Positions 57,726-64,000 of a stretch of 64,000 bases of DNA are shown here, in pieces. Below the pieces are notes generated by a model. The model saw only the letters and a list, made by a program, of their open reading frames with translations, was not told where the DNA came from and ran no database searches. Origin of the DNA: Myceligenerans indicum (GTDB taxonomy: Bacteria > Actinomycetota > Actinomycetes > Actinomycetales > Cellulomonadaceae). Location: the NCBI RefSeq assembly GCF_016742955.1, contig NZ_JABBYC010000002.1, forward strand, positions 62,001 to 126,000. Direction: 5' to 3'. The position numbers were made by a program, and so were the translations under genes. How positions within the stretch are numbered: the first letter of the stretch is position 1; every line of letters begins with the position of its first letter.

Positions 57726-59123
57726 GTGAAACACCTCTGGAATGTCCGCCGCGGCCGGCTGGCCGCCCTGGGAGCCGCCCTCGCACTCGTCATCAGCTCA
57801 CTCCTGGCGTCACCGGCCACCGCGCTCGACGGCGAGACCCGGCTGCACGACCCGAGCATCGTCAAGGCCGACGGCTGCTACTACGCCTACACCACGGGGT
57901 TCGAGAACGACCCAGCCAACCCCAGCGGATCGATCATGATCTACCGCACCTGCCAGGCCACGCCGGCGGGCGGCTGGCAGAAGATCGGCAACGTGTGGGA
58001 GTCCACTCCGCAGTGGATCACCGACGCCCACGGCGGGACGACCCCGCCGAACATCTGGGCACCCGACATCAACTACTTCGACGGTGAGTACCACCTCTAC
58101 TACGGCACCGCGATCTGGGGCGTCAACTACGCGGCGATGGGTCTCCTGACCGCCCCGAGCCCGACCGGCCCCTGGACCGACCAAGGCATGGTCACCGACG
58201 TGAACTACCCGATCGACCCGGATGTCGTCCGGGGCGAGGACGGCCGCCTGTACCTGGCGTGGGGCTCGTTCGGCGGCATCTACCTGCACGTGCTCAACGA
58301 GTCGACCGGCAAGCTGTCGACCAGCGACAACAACCTGTGGCACCTGGCCACACACATGGAGGGCGCCTCGATCGTCCAGAACGGCGGGTACTTCTACCTG
58401 CTGGCCCCCACCAGCACCTGCTGCCTCGGCACGAACAGCAACTACAACACGGTCGTGGGCCGCGCCACCTCCGTGACCGGCCCCTACCTCGACAAGAGCG
58501 GTCAGGACCTGCGCAACGGAAGCAGCACCGTGATCCTGCGCGGCGCCTGGCCACGCGTGGCCGCCGGAGGCGGCGACGTGTACACCGACGGCACCGACCA
58601 GTACCTCGCCTACCACTACTACGACGCCGACAACAACGGCCGCGAGACCCTCGACATCCGGCAGCTCAGCTTCTCCGGCGGCTGGCCCATCCTCGACGCC
58701 CCCCTGGGCAAGACGGACACCGTCCTCCAGGTCAGACACTCCCAGCGGTGCGCCGACGTCTGGTTCGAGAGCACCACCCCGGGAGCCGAGGTCGACCAGG
58801 GCACCTGCAACGGCGGCGACAACCAGCTCTGGCAGACCACCCGCAACGGCAGCATCTACGAGTTCCGGGCGACGCACTCCGGGCAGTGCCTGGAGATCCC
58901 CGGCTACTCCACCACCCCCGGCACCACCGCCGGCCAGTGGACGTGCAACGGCGGCGACAACCAGAAGTGGGAGAGGATCCCGGCCATCGGCGGGTACTCC
59001 ATGCTGCGCAACGTCGCCACCGGCCAGTGTCTCGAGGTCTACGGGTTCGACACGGGCAACGGTACGGCCCTGAACCAATGGACCTGCAACGGGGGCGACA
59101 ACCAGCTCTGGCTCATGGACTGA
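57726..59123 (+). CDS. Secreted GH43 endo-arabinanase-like enzyme with ricin-type CBM13
   Basis: 465 aa from GTG 57726 (AAGGGAG upstream). Signal peptide about residues 1-36 (LAALGAALALVISSLLASPATA). The GH43 arabinanase domain has HDPSIVKADGCYYAYTT (base Asp), PIDPDVV (second Asp) and MEGASIV (acid Glu), the pattern of arabinan endo-1,5-alpha-L-arabinosidases, with WAPDINYFDGEYHLYYG. Residues about 335-465 are three CBM13 repeats ending QLW or QKW. It is divergent from the LacI and shares its operator. It should cut arabinan outside the cell, feeding the importers. Confidence 0.9.
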   Translation: MKHLWNVRRGRLAALGAALALVISSLLASPATALDGETRLHDPSIVKADGCYYAYTTGFENDPANPSGSIMIYRTCQATPAGGWQKIGNVWESTPQWITDAHGGTTPPNIWAPDINYFDGEYHLYYGTAIWGVNYAAMGLLTAPSPTGPWTDQGMVTDVNYPIDPDVVRGEDGRLYLAWGSFGGIYLHVLNESTGKLSTSDNNLWHLATHMEGASIVQNGGYFYLLAPTSTCCLGTNSNYNTVVGRATSVTGPYLDKSGQDLRNGSSTVILRGAWPRVAAGGGDVYTDGTDQYLAYHYYDADNNGRETLDIRQLSFSGGWPILDAPLGKTDTVLQVRHSQRCADVWFESTTPGAEVDQGTCNGGDNQLWQTTRNGSIYEFRATHSGQCLEIPGYSTTPGTTAGQWTCNGGDNQKWERIPAIGGYSMLRNVATGQCLEVYGFDTGNGTALNQWTCNGGDNQLWLMD

Positions 59124-59143
59124 CCGCGACGAGGAACCCTTGC

Positions 59144-59177
59144 GGCGTGCCGCCGGCCCGATCGCCGGCGGCACGCC
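59144..59177. terminator. Terminator of the secreted GH43 gene
   Basis: A perfect 14-bp stem (GGCGTGCCGCCGGC / GCCGGCGGCACGCC) with a 6-base loop, 20 bases past the stop codon. Confidence 0.75.
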
Positions 59178-59276
59178 CGGCGCTCGTCACCACGTCCGGA
59201 TGAGTCGTCAGCCGACGTGCGGCCGCCCCCTTCTTCGCGCGATCTCCTCCGCCTCACATCTCCCCCCTCGAAACGT

Positions 59277-59414
59277 TCAGCCCGGCTCCTTGGAGACGGT
59301 CAGCACCGCGGTACGACCCGCCCACTCGTCATACAGTCGCCGGGCCACGCCCATCAGCGCCAGGTCGCTGCGCCGCGGCAGGACCGCGTCAGCGCTGCCC
59401 CGGAGTAGCGGTCT
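59277..59414 (-). pseudogene. Possible gene remnant, 45-codon open stretch without a clear start
   Basis: Between the GH43 terminator and the LacI end (59178-59472) no intact gene is visible. On the minus strand an open stretch bounded by TGA at 59415-59417 and TGA at 59277-59279 has strongly coding-like third positions and ends LALMGVARRLYDEWAG followed by RTAVLTVSKEPG. It looks like the C-terminal end of a lost gene, but I cannot identify the family. Confidence 0.35.
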
Positions 59415-59472
59415 TCACGGCATCGCCCGAGCCCGCCCCGACGACGTCGCCACGGGCGCCGGAGCCCGCGGG

Positions 59473-60504
59473 TCACGTCCCGGAACGCCGTTGGCCGGAA
59501 CCCGTACGAGCCGGGCCGGAACTCGTGCGCACGACGAGCCGCGGCGGCGTGACGAACTGCCGCATCGTGGCCGCTTCCCCTTCGGCATGAGCGATGGCAC
59601 GCCGGACTGCCGTGGCGGCGAGGGTGTCGGGGTCCTGGCTCACCGACGTCAGTTCGACGTTCCGCAGCGAGGCGATCCGGCTGTCGTCGTAGCCCACCAC
59701 GGAGACGTCGTCCGGGACGCGCACACCCTGAGTGCGCAGGGTGACCAGCAGCCCGAACGCGGTCATGTCGTTGTGCGTCAGCACGGCCGTGGGCAGTGCG
59801 CCCTCGGCGAGCAGCTTCGCGGCCGCCGCGGATCCCGACTCCTCGTCCGCCTCACCGTCGAGGACCCGAGCACGGTCACTGAGACCGTGCGCGGCCATGG
59901 ACTCGAGATACGCCACACGTCGCGTCTCTGCCGCGACGGCACGGCCGCCGGCGACGTACTGGATGTCGCGGTGCCCCGTCCGGACGAGGTGGTCCACCGC
60001 GAGCCGAATACCGTGGCGGTCGTCGGCGTGCACCGAGTCGACGACGCTGGCGTGGAGTTCGGACCCGATCGTCACAGTGTGCGCCCGGTGACCGAGGGCG
60101 GCGAGGTCGGCATCCCCGATCTCGGGGCTGATCAGTATCAGCGCGGCACAGCGGTCCTGGAGCAGGCTCTCCGCCGCCTCGAGTTCACGCCGCGTCCCGG
60201 TCACGGCGCTGAGCACGAGCCCGTAGCCGCTCCCGGCCACGGCGCGGTACAGGCGGTCGACGACGTCGGCGTGGAACGCCTGCGCGACCGTGAAGGTTAC
60301 ACCGAGCAGTCGCGGGTGCTGCTCACGCAGCTTCCGCGCACGCTCGTTGGGGCGATAGCCCAGGTCTTCGGCGATGCGCACGATCCGACGACGGGTCTCC
60401 TCCGACACACCGGACTCACCACGCAGGGCCACCGACGCCGACGAGACCGAGGTGCCCGCCGCACGAGCGACATCCACGATCGTTACCCGAGCTGACCTGG
60501 CCAT
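59473..60504 (-). CDS. LacI family transcriptional regulator
   Basis: 343 aa from ATG 60504, preferred over GTG 60510 because GGGAG lies 5 bases before it. The helix-turn-helix is VTIVDVARAAGTSVSSASVALRGESGV (residues about 7-33), then YRPNERARKLREQH. The effector domain follows (LLGVTFTVAQAFHADVVDRLYRAV). It is divergent from the Gfo/Idh-isomerase-binding-protein genes, and the 14-bp palindrome at 60581 is its probable site. The recognition residues differ from the other three LacI proteins here. Confidence 0.92.
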   Translation of the reverse strand: MARSARVTIVDVARAAGTSVSSASVALRGESGVSEETRRRIVRIAEDLGYRPNERARKLREQHPRLLGVTFTVAQAFHADVVDRLYRAVAGSGYGLVLSAVTGTRRELEAAESLLQDRCAALILISPEIGDADLAALGHRAHTVTIGSELHASVVDSVHADDRHGIRLAVDHLVRTGHRDIQYVAGGRAVAAETRRVAYLESMAAHGLSDRARVLDGEADEESGSAAAAKLLAEGALPTAVLTHNDMTAFGLLVTLRTQGVRVPDDVSVVGYDDSRIASLRNVELTSVSQDPDTLAATAVRRAIAHAEGEAATMRQFVTPPRLVVRTSSGPARTGSGQRRSGT

Positions 60505-60538
60505 CGCCACTCCCTCGCAAGCGTTCGAAGAGTTTGTC

Positions 60539-60568
60539 TTGACATTCGGTCCTGAGCGTCACTACGGT
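60539..60568 (+). promoter_or_regulatory. Promoter of the Gfo/Idh operon
   Basis: -35 TTGACA (60539-60544) and -10 TACGGT (60563-60568) with an 18-base spacer. The start would be near 60575, leaving an unusually long leader of about 290 bases before the ATG at 60868. Confidence 0.6.
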
Positions 60569-60580
60569 GTTGTTACCTCG

Positions 60581-60594
60581 CCGGAACGTTCCGG
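60581..60594. promoter_or_regulatory. LacI operator CCGGAACGTTCCGG
   Basis: A perfect 14-bp palindrome with central CpG just downstream of the predicted transcription start; it resembles the placement of the other LacI operators in this window. Confidence 0.75.
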
Positions 60595-60694
60595 TAAAGC
60601 ATATGCCTCGTGGGTGAGGCAGATGCTTGAACCTCTTCCGGAGTGGTACCGGCTCGTATCGAGCTGGTGAGACCGGCAAGCCCGCCCCGCGGGC

Positions 60695-60764
60695 GGAAGA
60701 AGGAAGACAGTGTCGACTTCCAGATGTGCGCGACCCGTCGCCGACGTCGGCGCGTCCTTCTTCC
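60695..60764 (+). promoter_or_regulatory. Structured segment of the long 5' leader
   Basis: A 10-bp inverted repeat GGAAGAAGGA (60695-60704) / TCCTTCTTCC (60755-60764) encloses a 14-bp palindrome CGCCGACGTCGGCG (60739-60752). It forms a nested stem in the untranslated leader between 60575 and 60868. No known riboswitch pattern is recognised; the rest of 60505-60867 holds only the promoter and operator listed above. Confidence 0.4.
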
Positions 60765-60867
60765 TGCTCCGTGTCGCGCCTCGGAACCCGGGGCCGTCGG
60801 GCAGGCGGCCAGGCCTCCCGTTCCCGACCACTCGCAGCCTGAACTTGATCCAATGAAGGGTATTTCT

Positions 60868-62061
60868 ATGTCTGCACGACCTCAGCCCATCTCCGTCGCG
60901 GTGATCGGCGCAGGCATGGCCGGCCGGAGTCACGCCGCCGGCTACCGCAACGCCGGCACGGTGTTCGGCGCGGGACTGCCCCCGGTGCGGCTCGCCGCGA
61001 TCGCCGACGCCAACGTCGAGCTCGGCGAGGACGCCGCCCGGCGCTACGGCTACGACAAGGCGCTGCCGAGCTGGGAGGCGGTCGCCGAGGATCCCACGAT
61101 CGACGCCGTCAGCATCGTGGTCGGCAACGATCTGCACCGGCCGATCGCGGAAGCTCTCGTGGCTGCCGGGAAGCACGTGCTGTGCGAGAAGCCGCTGGCC
61201 GGATCCATCGAGGACGCCCGCGCGATGGTCGAGCTGGAGCGCTCGGCCGATGTCGTGACCGCCGTGGGCTACACGTTCCGCCGCTCGCCCGCGATCGCCG
61301 CGATCCGCGACCACGTACGGGCCGGTGAGCTGGGGAACCTCAGCCTGTTCGGCGGCCGCTACTGGGCGGACTACGCCACCGACCCGAACGGCCCGTTGAC
61401 CTGGCGGTTCAAGGGCGGACCCGGATCCGGCGCGCTCGGCGACGTCGGCGCGCACGTCATCGACGCGGCCGAGTACGTCGCAGGGCCCATCGTCTCGGTC
61501 TCCGGTGCGTCGCTCTCGACGCAGATCGGCAAGCGGCCCCTGCCGCTGGGTGCCGTCGTCGGGCACAACGCCGCTCCCGTCTCCGACGAGTTCGGCGTCG
61601 TGGAGAACGAGGACACCGCCACGTTCACCGCCCGTTTCGAGTCCGGTCTCGTGGGCACGTTCTCCGTGTCCCGCACCGCATTCGGGATGCCCAACGGCCT
61701 CGCCTTCGACGTCGTCGGCCTCGGCGGCAGGGCCGCCTACGATCAGCACCGGCCCGCCGAGTACCTGTTCGACGACGCGCAGCCCGAGGCGCGCACCCGA
61801 GGCGCGCGCCAGATCATCGCGGGCCCGCAGCTGCCCTACTTCGCTGGCGGGTACCCGATGGAGGCACCGGGTGTCGGTGGCGGCAACGCCGAGATGTTCA
61901 CCTATCAGGCTCGCGCCTTCCTCGACCAGGTCGCCGGGACCCGTGACCCTTTGCCCGCCTGCGCCACCTTCGCCGACGCCCTGCGAACCATGGAGACCAT
62001 CCAGGCGGTCGTCCGGTCCTCCCAGCACGACGGCGCCGCCGTCGCCGTCCCCGCCGCCTGA
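60868..62061 (+). CDS. Gfo/Idh/MocA family oxidoreductase
   Basis: 397 aa from ATG 60868 (AAGGG 7 bases upstream; ATG 60853 less likely). Rossmann motif GAGMAGRSH, CEKPLAG with catalytic lysine, and the dimerisation part with ADYATDPNGPLTWRFKGGPGSGALGDVGAHVIDAAEYVAGPI. This last region resembles levoglucosan-dehydrogenase and 3-keto-glycoside type enzymes, as I remember them. It is the first gene of an operon with a TIM-barrel isomerase and a binding protein. The substrate is a cyclic sugar or glycoside, unknown. Confidence 0.88.
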   Translation: MSARPQPISVAVIGAGMAGRSHAAGYRNAGTVFGAGLPPVRLAAIADANVELGEDAARRYGYDKALPSWEAVAEDPTIDAVSIVVGNDLHRPIAEALVAAGKHVLCEKPLAGSIEDARAMVELERSADVVTAVGYTFRRSPAIAAIRDHVRAGELGNLSLFGGRYWADYATDPNGPLTWRFKGGPGSGALGDVGAHVIDAAEYVAGPIVSVSGASLSTQIGKRPLPLGAVVGHNAAPVSDEFGVVENEDTATFTARFESGLVGTFSVSRTAFGMPNGLAFDVVGLGGRAAYDQHRPAEYLFDDAQPEARTRGARQIIAGPQLPYFAGGYPMEAPGVGGGNAEMFTYQARAFLDQVAGTRDPLPACATFADALRTMETIQAVVRSSQHDGAAVAVPAA

Positions 62062-62109
62062 CCCAGCCGTCGTCCTGACCACAGACCAGATCAGAAAGAA
62101 GCGCGAACC

Positions 62110-63108
62110 ATGGCACTGAAGCTCGGCGCGTACACCGCGTGTCTGCACGACCGGCCCCTCACCGAGGCCCTGGACATCCTGCAGGCCAACGGCCTGACCT
62201 CCGTCGAGGTGAACACCGGCGGGTTCATCCCGTCCCCGCACTGCCCGGTCGATCTCCTCCTGTCCTCGGCCACGGCTCGCGAGGAGTACCTCGCGACCTT
62301 CACCGACCGCGGCATGGAGCTGACCGGCCTCAACTGCAACGGCAACCCGCTGAACCCGCTGCCGGGCGTCGGTCCGAAGCACGCCGACGACCTGCGCCGC
62401 ACCATCGTGCTCGCCGGGCTGCTCGGTGTGAAGAACGTCGTGACCATGTCCGGCACTCCTGGCTCCGACCCCGACGCGAAGTACCCGTCCTGGGTCGTCA
62501 ATCCCTGGGACGGCGTGTACATGGACGTCCTGGACTACCAGTGGGGCGTAGCCGTCGAGTTCTGGAAGGAGATCGACGCCCTGGCCCGCGCCAACGACGT
62601 GCGGGTCGCCATCGAGATGCACCCCCACAACGTGGTCTTCTCCCCCGTCACCCTCAAGCGGCTGGTCGACGAGACCGGTGCCACCAACCTCGGCGCCGAG
62701 ATGGACCCCTCCCATCTGATGTGGCAGGGCATGGACATCGTCGCCTCGATCAAGTGGCTGGGACCCCTCGTGTTCCACGCCGCCGCCAAGGACGCGACGC
62801 TGTGTCCCGGCGCCGACATCCGCGGCGTGCTGGACACGTCGTTCACCCGCGTGCCCGCCGACTCGCCCGGCAAGGTGCCCACCGGCTACGGCTTCTGGTG
62901 CAACTCCTGGCCGGAGAACCCGGCCTGGAAGTTCGTCGCCGTCGGCGTCGGGCACGACGTCGCCTACTGGAGCGAGTTCCTTCAGGCCCTGGCCGACGTC
63001 GACCCCGACATGGCCGTCAACATCGAGCACGAGGACGCCGCGTACTCCCAGACGGAAGGACTCGCCCTGGCAGCCAAGAACCTGCACAGCGCCGCCGAGA
63101 GGCTCTGA
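62110..63108 (+). CDS. Sugar phosphate isomerase/epimerase (TIM barrel)
   Basis: 332 aa, AP-endonuclease-2/xylose-isomerase-like family. Metal-binding positions are in VEVNTGG, EMHPHN, AEMDPSHLMWQG (metal Asp/His) and HAAAKDATL, with NIEHEDAAYSQ at the end (E and D). It starts 48 bases after the Gfo/Idh stop (AGAAAG-type ribosome site). Companions of this type cleave or isomerise 3-keto sugars formed by Gfo/Idh partners. It is not IolE by sequence, although it is the only other candidate in the window. Confidence 0.85.
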   Translation: MALKLGAYTACLHDRPLTEALDILQANGLTSVEVNTGGFIPSPHCPVDLLLSSATAREEYLATFTDRGMELTGLNCNGNPLNPLPGVGPKHADDLRRTIVLAGLLGVKNVVTMSGTPGSDPDAKYPSWVVNPWDGVYMDVLDYQWGVAVEFWKEIDALARANDVRVAIEMHPHNVVFSPVTLKRLVDETGATNLGAEMDPSHLMWQGMDIVASIKWLGPLVFHAAAKDATLCPGADIRGVLDTSFTRVPADSPGKVPTGYGFWCNSWPENPAWKFVAVGVGHDVAYWSEFLQALADVDPDMAVNIEHEDAAYSQTEGLALAAKNLHSAAERL

Positions 63109-63256
63109 CACCCGCTGTGGCCCTCCCTCACACGGGCACCGGGCCACAGTCACATCCGACGCATCCGGGGCATGAGTCCCGGACAGCAGGACATCAAGTA
63201 CCGATCAATGACGATTCAGCTGCTGTAGCGGCTCAACCAATGGAGGTGGCTGCGTG

Positions 63257-64000
63257 ATGAGGTCCACGCTGCTCAACGTTTCAACGACACGCCCCAGGGC
63301 CCGGCTCCTCGCCGGTGCCTCACTGCTGGCGGCCACGATCGCGCTCGCAGGGTGCTCCGGGGGCGGCAGCGGCGGCCCGCAGGACGCAGGAACCGACGGG
63401 GCCGCGACAGGCGGCGAGGGTGTCTCGATCGTGGTGATGGGCGGCGCCACGGACGACCCGTTCTGGTCCACCGTGAAGCGCGGTGGTGAAGCCGCGGCGA
63501 AGGCGGTGGAAGCCGCCGGCGGCACGGTCACCTTCGTGGCGATGCCCAACTACGACAACTTCAACCCCGACGCGGCGAAGCTCGTCGCCAACATCGACGC
63601 GATGAAGCCGAGCGCAGCGGTCATCCCCGACTGGGCACCCGAGGCGCAGAACGACAACATCAGCGCGATCACCAGCAAGGGCATCCCGGTGTTCCTCTAC
63701 AACACCGGCATCGACCAGGTGGACGCCGTGGGCGCACAGGCCTACATCGGGTCGGACGACTACGAGTCCGGCAAGCTTGCCGGGGAGACGTTCGCCGCTC
63801 AGGGTGCGAAGCACGTCGCCTGCGTGAACACCCTGCCCGGTACCACCAATGCCGACGCCCGCTGCCGTGGCGTCAAGGAAGGGGCCGAGCCCGGCGGCGC
63901 CAAGTACACCGAGATGGCACTCCCGACCTCGCAGTTCGGCGACCCGAGCGCCGTCGCGCAGGCCATCAAGGGCGCCATCATCGAGGACCCGACGATCGAC
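63257..64000 (+). CDS. Ribose-type ABC transporter substrate-binding lipoprotein (3' end outside window)
   Basis: 248 codons visible from ATG 63257 (GGAGGT 9 bases upstream; GTG 63254 possible). Lipoprotein signal ending IALAGC, then GGGSGG. The periplasmic-binding domain is of the RbsB/autoinducer-2-like class (GGATDDPFWSTVKRGGEAAAKAVEAAGG, YIGSDDYESGKLAGE). The window ends inside it, so permease and ATPase genes presumably follow. It probably imports the substrate of the Gfo/Idh and isomerase enzymes before it. Confidence 0.9.
   Translation, partial: MRSTLLNVSTTRPRARLLAGASLLAATIALAGCSGGGSGGPQDAGTDGAATGGEGVSIVVMGGATDDPFWSTVKRGGEAAAKAVEAAGGTVTFVAMPNYDNFNPDAAKLVANIDAMKPSAAVIPDWAPEAQNDNISAITSKGIPVFLYNTGIDQVDAVGAQAYIGSDDYESGKLAGETFAAQGAKHVACVNTLPGTTNADARCRGVKEGAEPGGAKYTEMALPTSQFGDPSAVAQAIKGAIIEDPTID

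Noticed and set aside
60627..60842. A 71-residue ORF in the leader of the Gfo/Idh operon
   Set aside because: No ribosome site, unusual composition and overlap with the predicted stem; more likely untranslated leader.
62110..63108. TIM-barrel isomerase as the missing iolE
   Set aside because: It lies outside the inositol operon with its own LacI and its N-terminus does not resemble IolE; kept as a generic isomerase.

Overview
This is a GC-rich chromosomal window (GC-ending codons dominate every real reading frame) with typical actinobacterial traits: leaderless regulator genes, LacI-family regulators beside carbohydrate ABC importers that lack their own ATPase, secreted glycosidases carrying ricin-type (CBM13) or AbfB (CBM42) modules, and a Corynebacterium-like myo-inositol cluster. 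A soil or plant-biomass actinobacterium, probably in Micrococcales (Promicromonosporaceae/Cellulomonadaceae-like), is my inference; the genus cannot be read from the sequence. I see no rRNA, tRNA, CRISPR array, insertion sequence or prophage gene.

Layout. 1-4978: oxidative L-fucose catabolism (L-fuconolactone hydrolase-like, aldo/keto reductase, L-fuconate dehydratase on the minus strand; FAH-family hydrolase and SDR on the plus strand) around one divergent promoter with a 15-bp palindrome. 5034-8094: metallo-hydrolase, FAD monooxygenase and divergent TetR. 8046-12176: a MarR-GNAT-hydroxyacid-dehydrogenase triple-domain protein, a RibD/DHFR-like reductase, and a TetR with a divergent alpha/beta hydrolase. 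12386-14763: D,D-carboxypeptidase lipoprotein, ECF-type sigma factor and its membrane partner. 14810-20712: L-serine dehydratase, MFS transporter and amidase, divergent from a TetR and an alpha/beta hydrolase. 20720-24829: LacI and an FrcBCA-type sugar importer. 24917-28898: AzlCD exporter and Lrp/AsnC, a CDF transporter, and a three-gene molybdopterin oxidoreductase unit.

29119-39700: arabinan and galactan use. A GH93-like propeller protein with CBM13 and a GH43 with CBM42 form one operon. A GH42 beta-galactosidase with two permeases and a binding protein forms another, controlled by a divergent LacI and two identical palindromes. 39717-50378: myo-inositol catabolism (GntR regulator, transaldolase-like protein, iolC, aldolase, iolA, iolB, iolD, iolG, iolH), conspicuously lacking iolE. 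50527-59123: GH78 alpha-L-rhamnosidase with an ABC importer, a LacI, and a divergent secreted GH43 arabinanase-CBM13, tied together by a shared AT-rich palindrome. 59473-64000: another LacI with a Gfo/Idh dehydrogenase, a TIM-barrel isomerase and a ribose-type binding protein cut by the window edge.

Together the right half looks like an accessory island for pectic rhamnogalacturonan-I side chains and other plant sugars. Secreted enzymes release arabino-, galacto- and rhamno-oligosaccharides, ABC importers take them up, and cytoplasmic GH42 and GH78 finish them, each unit under its own LacI. The most unusual item is the single-polypeptide fusion at 8046-9866; the amidase/transporter/serine-dehydratase cluster is the best candidate for an uncharacterised catabolic route.
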